From Plantago ovata (Eukaryota; Streptophyta; Magnoliopsida; Lamiales; Plantaginaceae): DNA of 64,000 nt. The stretch is taken from positions 1,985,545-2,049,544 of the forward strand of contig CM051456.1 in NCBI GenBank assembly GCA_028274465.1, read 5' to 3'. Numbering within the stretch: the first letter of the stretch is position 1; each line of letters begins with the position of its first letter. Both the position numbers and the translations under genes were made by a program. This document shows positions 22,269 to 33,547 of the stretch, one piece after another. The notes below the pieces were generated by a model that was not told the DNA's origin, searched no databases, and saw only the letters and a list, made by a program, of their open reading frames with translations.

Positions 22269-23571
22269 TTTTGTGTGCGTTTTTTGTTGTGTGTGCGGGA
22301 GTTGTTTGTTATTTTATTACTTTATTTTTCTCTGTTTTCCTTGTTGTTTTGCAGGTCCCAGCATTGTCTTGGCTGTTTTGGCATTTTGGTACCTTGGTTC
22401 CGGTTTGTCTCTTTTTCCTTTCAAGTATTTCCACTCTTTTGGATGGATTTTCTTGGGGATTTGTGATCTTTTTGAATTGACGGTTGGTTTGCATCCATGA
22501 CCACTTTTTTATATTTATTGTCACTTGTTATTCCCACAATATAGGGTGTAAGAGATTGTCAATGGGTGTATTCTAGTTGTAATTAAATTGGTACATTTGG
22601 TTTCATTTCTATGAGTTTAATTAGCATATGATTGTTTGTTTATGTGTGGATCGTTGTTATCTCTCTTCCTAGTCTGGTAAGAGCATGACACGTGGTTCTG
22701 TCGAGGTCGTGCAGTACATACCATGATGTGGAATCTCACTCGGGGTTCTTTGGAACTCTGTGTCACTTCCACGGATTTACAATCACCCTCCAAACAATCC
22801 AAAAAGTGTACGTAAAAGTCAATCAAATTGGATTGAGAAAACAAAGTGTTATTTCAAGAAAAGTGTGACCCGCAAAAGTCTAAGGGTTTCTGTTACTGTC
22901 ATATATATATATTGTTCTTTGTTGGGGCCAGTGGAGTATGTCACGCTTGATACCTAGTTTACTAGAGGGTTTAGTTTTCATTTAGTTACCCGCGGTTGTT
23001 ACTTGTTGTTTCTTTTCCTTGGGGTTCATTTTGTTCCTTTGTATTTTTAAGAGTATTTCTCATACTCTTTGTAGACTTTGATATTTAATAAAATTTACTG
23101 TTAGAAAAGAACTCCTTATTTCTTTATGATATGATTTAACTTTGCTTAAACAAAGTTAGTATTATTGTAGTGTAGATTTACATTAACATTCTATGACAAA
23201 TAGTTAAAAAAAACAAATGATCCATAGGTTTATTTAACTCTATTGAACAGTGGAATTACACAAAGTCCTACTGTACTATAACTTTTTTCGGTCAACAATT
23301 ATCAATTTTGATTGATAATTAAAGTATTTGATTGGATCATATTATAAAAATATAGAATTTAAATTTTAATAATATAATTTTATTATTAAAATTTAAGTCA
23401 AAGTTGTTAAAAAAGTATTATTATAATTAAATATTTTATTATTATAATTTTATTAAAAAAGTTAAACAGAATAACTTATAATAATGGGAAAGAGGGATTA
23501 TTAAATTTTCTCTTGTATACTCTTATATAAACCTCAGAAATAACAAATAATTAGACGAAGATTACAAATTC

Positions 23572-23841
23572 ATGAATATCATGAAGAAATACATGTTGAT
23601 TAGTCGTACTGCATTGTTAACCTTGATTATCATGTCAATGGTGTTCATGGATACGGTGTTGGCAGAGTCATGTTATCATGAATGTATGCGCAAGACCAAG
23701 TGTGATCCACTGGCCATACCGACGTGCGCCGCTGGTTGCAAACTTTGTTGTGTGATACCTACTTGTGTTCCGCCTCCTCATCCCATTCCCATCAACAACA
23801 CAGCTATAGTCACTACTGCTAATAGAAAAGTCAAGGAATGA
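23572..23841 (+). CDS. Secreted eight-cysteine peptide, copy 2
   Basis: 89 residues with a signal peptide (KKYMLISRTALLTLIIMSMV region) almost identical to copy 1. The mature region keeps all eight cysteines at exactly the same spacing (ESCYHECM..., CDPLAIPTCAAGCKLCC, IPTC). Residues between the cysteines differ more than the signal peptide does: copy 2 has TKCDPLAIPT where copy 1 has NKCEIIAIAG. The tail has two extra residues around HPIPINN. Preceded by TATATAAACCTCA at 23524 and followed by the same 3' flank as copies 1 and 3. Complete and apparently functional. Confidence 0.85.
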   Translation: MNIMKKYMLISRTALLTLIIMSMVFMDTVLAESCYHECMRKTKCDPLAIPTCAAGCKLCCVIPTCVPPPHPIPINNTAIVTTANRKVKE

Positions 23842-24059
23842 TTTGATTGTAATAAATGTTAAAATACAATTGTTGGCAATTATATTGCTCGTGTTATAAT
23901 TTTAAATATTATTAATGAAATAATATATATGCGGTTTGTCAAGATTAATTTTGTCTACATATCAACATAATAATGCGCCATATGATCTTCTTCTTGTTCG
24001 TTTTTTATTTTTTATTTGTATTCTTTTAGAGAAACTAGAAATATTATTAAATCTTTTGT

Positions 24060-24793
24060 AAGGTGCTAGAATAAAGGTTGTCGGAGTCGACTTTCTCCTT
24101 TTTCTTCTATTTTTCATCTCCAATTATGTCTGCAAACGATAATAAACTTTAGTACATCTTACTAATCCAAAATAAACATAGGATCCGGTCAACCAAACAA
24201 GCTTAGAGGTCTATACTCTTATCCGAAAAGGGGAGTACTATGATTATGCCCCCTCCCTTTATCAGCAAGCAAACAAGAAATTTCAACATAGAAAAAATGG
24301 CTCGACTCACGACCAAGAAAGATTGCGTTATGTAATGCAACCAATGATGGCAAAACCTGGTTTTTAAAAAGAAAATTGATGGATTGAAAAAAATAGGATA
24401 TTGAGAATATGGTCTGAGTGATAAGTGTGATAGCAAGTATGAACATAATTGATGAAGAGTCGTAATAATTTTGTTATGCATGCCAAGTCTGAATTCTGAA
24501 ATCGTTTGTAAAGAATCAATTATAATTCGTGTAGCACGGTTTCATTTCTTTCATCTTATGAATTGACACTTTCATTGATTATTAATTCCACCCAAAAAAG
24601 GTTTCATGCTCTTTTACCATCTCCTTTTCTATTATCTTACATTTGCAATCTATATGATCTATAGTTCTATACCACATGTTTCTATTCCTATACGCTGTAG
24701 TCTCAATTAATTTTTTACATGTATTTTTTGTACAGATTAATGAATGTATTATGTTATGTTAACCCATAATAAAGTAGGAAACAAATAGACAAT
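24060..24793. other. Block C of unit I, no gene
   Basis: AGGTGCTAGAATAAA, GACTTTCTCC, then CAAACAAGCTTAGAG and CATGCCAAGTCTGAATTCTG; all recur in order at 26880-27480. No coding sequence supported. Confidence 0.6.
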
Positions 24794-24960
24794 AAAGGCT
24801 TTGGCATTGGTGAAGCAGAGGCGAGGAGGAAGTGATGGCTTGTAGAATCTGAGCACGGTTGCCATTAGAATTGGAATTTTGAAGTTTAGTGAGTTTGTTT
24901 ATCTTTGAAGATGATGATGAAGACGAAGACCGGTTCAACAATAAATTGGTTTATTTTAGA
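24794..24960 (-). pseudogene. Cysteinyl-tRNA synthetase 5' fragment, copy 1
   Basis: From an ATG at 24865 the minus strand reads MATVLRFYKPSLPPRLCFTN and a few more residues, against [20 protein letters not shown] in the intact gene at 20555. Similarity also covers about 95 bp of 5' UTR and upstream sequence and stops after about 24 codons, inside the transit peptide. It is a truncated by-product of the local duplication. Confidence 0.9.
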
Positions 24961-25765
24961 AGTATTAGTTATGAAATCCGGTTCAACCACCTTCAAACTT
25001 GAAATTGTTTTGGCATTTTGGTTGTACCTTGATTCCGGTTTGTCTCTTTTCCTTTCAAGTATTTCCATTCTTTTGGATGGGATTTTCTTGGGAATTTGTG
25101 ATCTTTTTGAATTGAAATTGGTTTGCATCCATTACCACTCTTTTAAATTTCTTGACACTTATTGTTTCCATGGTGTAATAGATTGACAATGGGTGTATCC
25201 TAGTTGTAACTTGGTACCTCTGGTTTCAATTCTGAGTTTAGCATACAATTGTCTATTTATGTTGTGGATCGTTGTTATCTCTCTTCCTAGTCTGGTAAGA
25301 GCATGACACGTGGTTGTGTCGAGGCCGTGCAGTACATGTCATGATGTGGAATCTCATTCGCGTTCTTAATTTGGAACTCTATGGCACTTCCACGAATTCA
25401 CAATCACTCCCCAGACAATAAAAAAAAATGTATGCAAAAGGCAACCAATCAGTTTGAGAAAATAAAGTGTTACTTCAAGGAAAGTGTATGACCCGCAAAA
25501 GCCTAAGGGCTCATGTTGCTGTCATTGTTATTTGTTGGGGCCAGTGGAGTATGCCACGCTTGATGCCTAGTTTGCTAGAGGGTTTGGTTTTCATTTAGTT
25601 ACCCGCGGTACTTGTTGTTTCTTTTCTTTGGTTCGTTTTGTTCCTTTGTATTTTAAGAGTATTTATCATACTCTTTGTAAGATTTTGGTATTTTAATAAA
25701 TTTTGATGTTAAAAAACAAAACTCATTTATTTATGACATGATTTAACTTTGCTTAAAAAAAGTTA

Positions 25766-26033
25766 GTATAAATTTCTGAACTGAACTACACTGAACATAA
25801 TAAATCTGAACTGAACTTAATAAATCTGAACTGAACTGAATTTAATTAATCTGAATTGAACTTATTTGAAGTATAAATTTTAACTAATCAAACCTGAACT
25901 GAACTTAATTATTCTGAACTGAACTGAACTTGATTATTCTGAACTGAACTGAGATTAATAAATTTGAACTGAACTGAGCTGAACTTATTTTAACTGAAAT
26001 TAAGGTGAAATATATGAACAGAATTTTATTATA
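25766..26033. repeat. CTGAA-rich degenerate repeat, copy 2 (insertion in unit II)
   Basis: Runs of CTGAACTGAACTTAATAAAT-type sequence. Unit I reads straight through from AAAGTTAGTA to GTAGATTTACATTAACATT, while unit II has this block between the same flanks, so it was inserted after the duplication (or lost from unit I). Same family as 8756-9030 and 56230-56460. Confidence 0.8.
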
Positions 26034-26417
26034 GTAATAAATGTAGATTTACATTAACATTTCATGGAAAATAGTTTTTTTTTTAAAAAAAAGGAGAACT
26101 CTATTGAAAAGTAGAATTACACAATTATTAATCTTTCATGTCCTACTGTACTGTACTATGACTTTTTTTTCGGTCAACAATTATCAATTTTGACTCCCGA
26201 TTATTTTTTAACTATAATAATAAAGTATTTGACTGAATCATATTATAAAAATATAAAATCTAAATTCTTATAATATAATTTTATTAAATATTTTATTATA
26301 ATAATTTAAGTCAAGTTGTTGAATAACTTATAATAATGGGAAAGAAGATTATTAAATTTTCTCTTGTATACTCTTTTATATAAACCTCACAAATAATTAG
26401 AAGAAAATTACAAATTC

Positions 26418-26678
26418 ATGAATATGAAGAAATACATGTTGATTAGTCGTACTGCATTCTTAATCTTGATTATCATGTCAATGGTGTTCATGGATATGGT
26501 GTTGGCAGAGTCATGTCTTCATAAATGTATGCGCAAGAACAAGTGTGATATACTAGCCATACCCACGTGCGCCGCTGGTTGCAAACTTTGTTGCTTGATA
26601 CCTACTTGTTCTTCGTCTCCTCATCCCATCAACAACAATGCTAGAGTCACCACTGCTAATAGGAAACTCAAGAAATGA
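26418..26678 (+). CDS. Secreted eight-cysteine peptide, copy 3
   Basis: 86 residues, start MNMKKYMLISRTAFLILIIM, same signal peptide and same cysteine spacing (ESCLHKCM, NKCDILAIPTCAAGCKLCC, IPTC). Tail SSSPHPINNNARVTTANRKL ends KK instead of KE. It is closer to copy 2 than to copy 1, as expected from the unit structure. Preceded by TATATAAACCTCA at about 26376. Intact. Confidence 0.85.
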   Translation: MNMKKYMLISRTAFLILIIMSMVFMDMVLAESCLHKCMRKNKCDILAIPTCAAGCKLCCLIPTCSSSPHPINNNARVTTANRKLKK

Positions 26679-27479
26679 TTTGATTGTAATAAAGGTTACA
26701 TATACAATTGACAATTATATTGCTAAGTGTTATAATTTTAATTATTATTAATGAAATAATATATATGTGGTTCTTCAAGATTAATTTTTGTCTACATATC
26801 AAAATAATAATGCCTCACATGATCTTCTTCTTGTTCGTTGTTATTTTTTAGAGAAAGTATTAATATTATTAAATCTTGTATAAAGTGCTAGAATAAAAAT
26901 TGCCGCAGTCAGGATCGACTTTCTCCTTTTCCGTCTCCTATTATGTCAAAAAGCTTTGGTACATCTTACTAATCCAAAATAAACTTAGGATCCAGTCAAC
27001 CAAACAAGCTTAGAGATCTATACAAACCCAAAAAAGGGAGTACTATGGTTATGCCCCCCCTCCATTTATCGGCAAGCAAACAAAAAATTTCAACATAGAG
27101 AAAATGACTTTACTCACGATCAAGAACGATTGCGATATGTAATGCAACCAAGTATGAATTAACATAATTGATGAAGAGTCGTAATAATTTTGTTGTGCAT
27201 GCCAAGTCTGAATTCTGAAATCATTTGTAAAGAATCAAAGATAATTCGTGTAGCACGATTTCATTTCTTTCATCTTATGAATTGAACACTTCCATCAATT
27301 ATTAATTCCACCCAAAAAAATTTCATGCTCTTTTACAAGCTCCCTTTCTATACCACATGTTTCTATTCCCATACGTGGTAGTCTCAATTAAATTTTTTAC
27401 TTTTTTGTACTACATTTTTAATGAGTGTATTGTTTTATTATGTGTTAACCCACAATAAAGTTGACAAAAAGTAGTTAAG
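26679..27479. other. 3' flank of peptide gene 3 and block C', no gene
   Basis: Duplicate of 23842-24793 with small deletions (the stretch corresponding to 24355-24415 is missing). Confidence 0.6.
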
Positions 27480-27660
27480 AAAGTCTTTGGCATTGGTGAA
27501 GGAGAGGCGAGGAGCAAGTGATGGCTTGTAGAATCTGAGCACAGTCGCCACTGGAATTGGAATTTTGTGACTTAGTGAGTTTGTTTATCTTTGAAGGTGA
27601 ACAGGACGGAAACCGGTTCAACAATAAATTGGTTTATTTTAGTATTAGTTATGAAATCCA
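27480..27660 (-). pseudogene. Cysteinyl-tRNA synthetase 5' fragment, copy 2
   Basis: Same piece as 24794-24960. The start codon is GTG (27551) instead of ATG, followed by ATVLRFYKPSLAPRLSFTN. Truncated after about 24 codons. Confidence 0.9.
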
Positions 27661-27690
27661 GTTCAACCACCATCCAACTTGAAATCGTGC

Positions 27691-28163
27691 TATCGCAAAC
27701 ATTAAGAGTTGTTAGTTCATAATGTCTTCTAGGTCTAGACTTGCATCACACTATGTACAATCTAAATTAATCCGTGCGATTTGCAGTTTATAAATTGAGT
27801 TCATAATTCATTCGTATGACTTATTACGTATATGAGTTCGCATAGTTTAACTGTGCGAGCCTAAATGGTAGCAGTAGCAGAGTTCTAAATCCATTCAATA
27901 TGACGAACTCTCATTTCTATAAAATAGTTGTGATGCATATAGTACAAACTCGGTTCAATCTGTGTCGGATGCTGTGGAAGAATTGCTGCAGCTGCAACCC
28001 TTCACCATGTAAAGAATGATCTAACTAATGTCCAACTAACCCTCACTGTAAAAACCCGCCCCGCCATCACCATATTCCATATTTACATTGCTCCGGAATC
28101 CAACAATGTAAGGAATGAGGTCTGATAAATGCCACAACAGTTTTACATATCCGCTGATCCTTC
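27691..28163. other. Intergenic, 3' side of HPGT gene
   Basis: No gene seen. The right part is the 3' UTR of the galactosyltransferase. Confidence 0.5.
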
Positions 28164-31100
28164 TCACGCCAGCGAACAAACCTTGTCTGCAGCAGACAAT
28201 GCAGAGCACAAGTTCAAGGTTAAAACTGTGAACTCCATCATTGTAAATGGTGATGATAAAAATAAACCAAATGTTTACCTTGACCTGAGTAACTACAGCA
28301 TAGGCGAGGGTCATCTATATAGGTTGTTTGAAGACCCATCATCCATGACCCCACAGAGATATCCTCGTGAGCATAAGCCTTCAAAGATGCACTGCAAAGA
28401 AGTGGCATAATAACATGTGACGGCCAATAAATTAGGTACACCGTACACCAGGACAACTGATAAACGTAACTGAGTTAAAGAGAGGGAGAGAGATGGAGAA
28501 ACTTGAATGGTGTTTGGACTTTAGGTTGTGAATTTGGGGCTTCATATTAAGTTCTATCCATCTTCTCTATCATCTCCCTCTCTCTACGTAAACTCCAATT
28601 TTCAAATGCTGGGCGAGAATAAAGAGGCAGAAAGTTTGAACTAAAGATAAAGATTTCATTTACCTGTTAATGTGTATATACTGAGCGAGATCTTTTGTGA
28701 GGATTAATAGTGAACCAGTTGCATGGCGGAAGTACCTAAAAAAAACATTATGTAACAAACTGAACTAAGAATAGGAAAACGTGTAGCCAACCTATGCTAC
28801 CAGCTCATTAATCTCTAAATACATGGACTAAAGATATCTACTTACGATTTCTGATCACCAAACTTCCACCATTCTGGTTCATACCACGGCTTTCCCCTGA
28901 AAAGTAGATAATATCAAGTTATGCTTATTGAATATTCAAGACAAATAAGAGCTGTTCAAAGTTTCAAATATCTGCCTTCAAGTGCATTGGAACGTACACA
29001 CATAGCATATAGTATAACTATGTATATAGAGCAGAGCTATTCTTAGTATAACTATGTTTTCTTGTAATGGCTCAGAGTATATAGAGCTATAAAGTGGTCC
29101 ACAACTGAGTGGCAGAAGTTAGCACATCATAAGCAGCACTACAACTTAAGCCGTTGAACCAAGATAAGTGGCCTTACGCTTCAGCTACCACTTCCCCAGA
29201 CTTCATGCAACCAATGTAAGAAGTGTTTTGACCACGCCGGCTTTGGAGAAGTTCTAGCAGGCCATCTGCAAAATTATAACAAAATTTGAAATTTATATAA
29301 AGGGAAAACCGAGCATGCTGTGAGCTTCAACACATCATATCCAACTTACCAATATTCAGATCAATGTTGTCGTCAACCTTTACATAAAATTCTGCATCCC
29401 ACATCTGGACTGCTGTGCTAAAGAAAATTTTTGCTTTCTTGGGCAATTCCTCTTGGGCCTCCTCATGCCGATCCTAATAAAATATAAAGATATATAGTTA
29501 AATTACCATTCCCAAATATCATTGATGTAGATAAAACAATCATTATATCAGAAACATCAAAACTGTAGTCAAAAGCTAGCATTGAAATTTAATCAGATAC
29601 ATTACACCATAGCTGGTGACAGAACTATCCATCATATACGTAAATGATACGAGTAATATAATTATTACTACAATCTTTGAGAACCAGATGCCACATTTAT
29701 GTATTTTCTAAAATTAACTCCCATGGCGCCAGGCCAAAAGAAATATAGACAAGATAAAAGCACAGCGACTGTAGAAGTATACATTGCATCAAGCAGACTG
29801 CTTATCAACGGAACCAGCACGAAATTTAAATACTCACTAGAATCAAGAAATCCTTTGTTGTGTTACTTTCTTCATCAATACCGCGGTCCAAGCTATCACC
29901 ACGATTAGGACTGCAAAATTTAAGGTAGGGAATTATCATGCAATTCAACATTGGTGAATAAATCAATATTGGTAACAAACCAACACTTTTCAATGACGAT
30001 GATTACAAACAAAGTGTTCGAATGAGCGACAAACCTCCTGCCAATCACAAACTGTACAATTATTCCCTTCTCTTCAAGTCTTGATAAAGCATCACCTGCC
30101 ATCACAAGCAGGGAAATCCATATCTTTTCAAATGCTGTAGCCATGTCAAAGACATCTAAACAAAGCTTATTAACATAGTCTCCCTGGATTTGCTATCTCT
30201 AATTCTATATAAATAGGAAAGAATTGTCTTGTTCATTCAAGCTAACTTACAAAAAATGCAAGAGGTTTCTATACAGACTAGATGTTGGATGCAATGCCAT
30301 ATTTGATGGCCGCAGAAAAGGTTTTAAGTAGGGTGGCTATAGTTCACCATAATTACAACAGAAACTCATCATTCAGACAAAAACCTTCCTTGGTAGTTCT
30401 TAAGGAAACACGAGACGAAGAGAAACGCCATCTATCTCATTTGATTAACTATTAAAGATTTCTTATGCCAGTTCCAGGCATTTCCAGAATGAAATAAAAA
30501 AAGCATGAAGGTCCTTTGTGTCATCTAAAGGTCTAGCGTGTATGTAGCTCCATTTTATATATACAAAATTGGAAATGACAATTGAAACATTGGATGACCC
30601 AGATATATTAAAGATCCTCGCGTGAAACATTGGATGACCCAAATTATCCAGCATTAAGTAGCATAGTATAGAGAGACAAACTGTTTATCAATGACTGAAA
30701 GAATATGAACTTTCTACATATGATTGTCACGAATTTAATTATAATCAAATTTCTTTAATACTGCGACTATCAAATTTTAAGCTGACCTTTTGACATCCAC
30801 GAACCCCTGATGACATTGCGCCGCAACCGGCCCCCAAAGCCTGTATAAACTCCAATAACAGCAAGCAACTTTTTACTGGAAGTTCGACTTTGCTGCAATT
30901 GATTTTTAAGATAACCTTGACTTTTTGCCAGGGTCAGTTCCATCTCGGTTTCAACGATTTTCCTTTCCAGTTCCCTAAAAGATACATTACACTAAGCTTA
31001 ATAGACATAATTGCATAAAACAAAACAACAATCACTTGAAAAGATTTCTAATTGTAATCAGAGCATGGGAAGCATACTTGCATCCGAGGACCATTAATTT

Positions 31101-32177
31101 GTCTTCCACTGTAAGAACCTTAGGTCTCTGCAGAAATAATAACAGAATATGTGTCAGATTTCCATCCTGATTTACCATATAAAAGTCAAAACCGTGTACC
31201 CATACATAAATGAGATAAGTAACATATCAACACTGGTATAATATTTCAGAAGCTGCCATTCTAAGCAATAAAGGTGGGGCACAAATGGACAAAGGTTCTA
31301 GTTACACAAAAATCTACTTATGCACACATAACTGGTAGAACAATGATGTCATTGCAACTACTCTCCCTATATACATCACCGATAACAGGCTCCGTGTGTT
31401 CTTATGATTAAATAGCAGTTAAAAACTTCATACAAAATCTCATATCACCCCTCCTTTCGGGTTCGATTTCCTAAAAACAGTTCACGCACTGTGTCAATGA
31501 TTTCCTCAGAAATGGACAAAGGTTCAAGTTACACGAAATCTACTTATGCACACATAACTGGTAGAAAGATGATGTCACTGCACTACTACTACTACTCTCC
31601 TTATATACATCATCGATAAGACGGTTTGTGTGTTTTTGTGATTAAATAGCAGTAACATATTTCATACAACATCTCATATCACCAATCCTTTCGGTATTCG
31701 ATTTCCTAAAAACAGTTCACGCGCTGTGTCAATGATGCCAAATAAACCATACTATACTCTCTATACTTGAGAAGTACACTCTCCTCTCACTCCTCAACAA
31801 CCAAACCTGAATCTACTACTCCCTCCGAAAACTGAAAAACAGAACCGAAACAATCAATCAAATCAACAATAAAGGTTATATTTCGAGAATCAAACCTGAC
31901 CAGAAATCTGCTGGAGCAAATTCACCAGCAACATTCTGTTCTCAGCATCTTGCCACAACCTAACACAACAAAAACGATTAGCTAACAGGCAAAATCAATT
32001 CGATCGAACAATTTACAACAGAAAAAACCTTCAATCTCACCTTCCAGCAACGTAGAGCCAAGCGAAGCAGGAAATGAACGCCATCAGAAGAGACGATTTG
32101 GACGTGCTTTGATTGCTAGGCTTCGATTTCGATCGCCTATCAGGTTTTGTTCTCGTCACCGGTAAACTGTTATCCAT
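28164..32177 (-). CDS. HPGT: Hydroxyproline O-galactosyltransferase (GT31), HPGT-like
   Basis: Twelve exons on the minus strand: 32177-32041, 31959-31896, 31127-31078, 30974-30787, 30095-30035, 29910-29838, 29473-29350, 29265-29178, 28896-28846, 28735-28664, 28391-28279 and 28186-28164. They join to 347 residues, matching Arabidopsis HPGT1-3 (338-346). Layout: short cytosolic tail, one membrane anchor (about 27-46, [19 protein letters not shown]), stem with EDKLMVLGC and KSQGYLKNQ, then the GT31 domain with [29 protein letters not shown], the VDDN metal/donor motif (224-227), [10 protein letters not shown] and W(Y)EPEWWKFGD. The end DKVCSLA is typical. There is no galectin domain, which separates it from the GALT2-6 group. 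HPGTs add the first galactose to hydroxyproline of arabinogalactan proteins in the Golgi. Lies tail-to-head with EMC7, as in Arabidopsis. Confidence 0.93.
31285..31735. repeat. Tandem duplication inside HPGT intron 2
   Basis: Two direct copies of about 220 bp (31285-31508 and 31513-31735), both running from AAATGGACAAAGGTTC through ACATAACTGGTAGAA to GTGTCAATGAT. Diverged by about one change in ten bases. Confidence 0.85.
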
Positions 32178-32454
32178 TGTTGCTTGATCGGAGATCAGCT
32201 GGACTAGGAGTAACGCAGTACTGTGAAATGCTTTTACGCCATGAATGGAAAATATCGGAAGAATTTGGATTCGGTGATTTAATGGAGTTCCGAATTAGAT
32301 TTGATAGTACAGAAATGGAAGTTACAGAGAGAGGAGGAAATGCGGCTGTTACTTTACTTAATGGGCCAGCAATTTGGACCCGGTTTTTACGAGCCGGTCC
32401 ACCCCGGCCCAAATGTTTTCCAGATCTATTAATTAATTAATCCCAAATTAGATT

Positions 32455-33107
32455 TAGCAAGGATGTCTTCTTTTTCATTTTCAGACCCTAATTTTATGTT
32501 TTTAGCAAGTTGTATTGTTTTTCTTTTATCCCTAAAAGATTTTGAACCAAATTGAATTTGTTCGTAATACAAAAAATAACTAAACAAATTTGAACTAGAC
32601 TAAGGAGGTGTTTGTAATAAATTCAACTTAAAATAAGTGGTTTAATTTAAGAAGAAGTTGGCAAAGTTGACTTATTAGAGAATTTGATGGGGGTTTGAAA
32701 AAACTACTTAAAAGTTAGATAAGTTGTAGGAGTAGTGTTTGCAAACTTAACATTTTGGACAAAAGCAACTAAAATCGAGCTTAATTTAAGGAGAAACGCT
32801 GCTGAAGGAGGTACAACTCAGCTTCTCCAATTTCAACTTATCAAGCTTAATTTAAGAGAGTTAAGCAGCTTATAAGCTGTTGCAAACACTAAAAAACTGT
32901 TTCTACGTAAAATAAGTGATAAACTGAATAAATTAAGTTGTTGCAAACACCCACTTAGCAAGGTTGTCTTATTTTTCACCCCCTAATTTTATGTTTTAGC
33001 AAGGTTGTATTCTTTTTCTTTTCTCCCTAAAAGATTTTGAACCAAATTGAAATTGTTCGTAGTAAAAAAACAACCAAACAAATTTGAACTGGACTGAAGT
33101 CGTTCTA
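32455..33107. repeat. ~150-bp direct repeats flanking a MITE
   Basis: 32455-32606 and 32955-33107 are near-identical (TTAGCAAGG, CCCTAATTTTATGTTT, CCCTAAAAGATTTTGAACC, AACAAATTTGAACT). The element at 32608-32952 lies exactly between them. Confidence 0.85.
32608..32952. mobile_element. hAT-like MITE
   Basis: Ends GGTGTTTGTAATAAATTCAACTTA on the left (key part GGTGTTTGTAA) and TTGCAAACACCC on the right are inverted repeats. Adjacent 8-mers ACTAAGGA and ACTTAGCA match in 6 of 8, a possible decayed hAT target duplication. Inside are many AAGCTTAATTTAAG-like sub-motifs and no frame. Confidence 0.6.
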
Positions 33108-33547
33108 TTGTGAGACGAAAATAACAAGACTCGAAAACGACAGTCAAAGGCTATAAGTTGCCTATAAATAATGAGTTAACCTGTAGTTGTTGATGTGATT
33201 GATGAACTGCCTGAACGTTCTAGTAGCATTTAAAAAGCATCATGTGTAACAGTGTAAGTGTATTCAGAGTTGGCCGTTGGCGCATCTACGTACTACGTAA
33301 CAAAATTAAGTCGATCGATAAACACGAAGTCGTAGTGGTTAACAGCAAAATCCGACAGGGAGCTAAAGATAACATTAACAGACCAGAACACCGGTGTCTG
33401 TAGCAACGGAAAACTACACAATTCAACAGCAAAAAATTAGAATATAGCTATATTGCTTCTAGTCAAAAGAACATAAAGCCGTTCACTTCTATCTTTAATC
33501 TTTGCCCTATGGCTGTAAGACGGGATTCATGTTTGTACATCAAATGT

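Larger units (their letters stand above)
22374..24970. repeat. Tandem duplication unit I (carries peptide gene 2)
   Basis: Unit of about 2.6 kb: block B (22374-23160), peptide gene 2, block C (24060-24480) and a piece of the cysteinyl-tRNA synthetase 5' end (24794-24960). The whole order is repeated at 25000-27690. The right ends of both units carry GTTATGAAATCC then GTTCAACCACC and CTTGAAAT. Block B has no domain I recognise; its AATAAAATTTACTGTTA end is like the 3' end of a plant LINE. Confidence 0.8.
25000..27690. repeat. Tandem duplication unit II (carries peptide gene 3)
   Basis: Second full unit: block B' (25000-25760), a CTGAA-rich insertion absent from unit I (25766-26033), peptide gene 3, block C' (26880-27280) and a second cysteinyl-tRNA synthetase 5' piece (27480-27660). 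Confidence 0.8.
32178..33547. other. Intergenic with a flanked MITE
   Basis: Promoter side of HPGT on the left and 3' side of EMC7 on the right. Contains the hAT-like element and flanking direct repeats described separately. No gene. Confidence 0.5.

Noticed and set aside
22164-22500. Overlapping 72-104 codon frames rich in Phe and Cys
   Set aside because: They come from the T-rich tract and low-complexity TTTTGTG sequence and are not kept in the sister unit at 25000.
22374-23160. Block B as the 3' end of a LINE
   Set aside because: The AATAAAATTTACTGTTA end is suggestive, but no reverse-transcriptase sequence is present, so it is only listed as part of the duplication unit.
28129-28410. 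93-codon plus-strand frame
   Set aside because: It is the antisense shadow of HPGT exons 11 and 12.
32147-32440. 97-codon plus-strand frame over the HPGT start
   Set aside because: Antisense of the HPGT 5' UTR and promoter; no domain.
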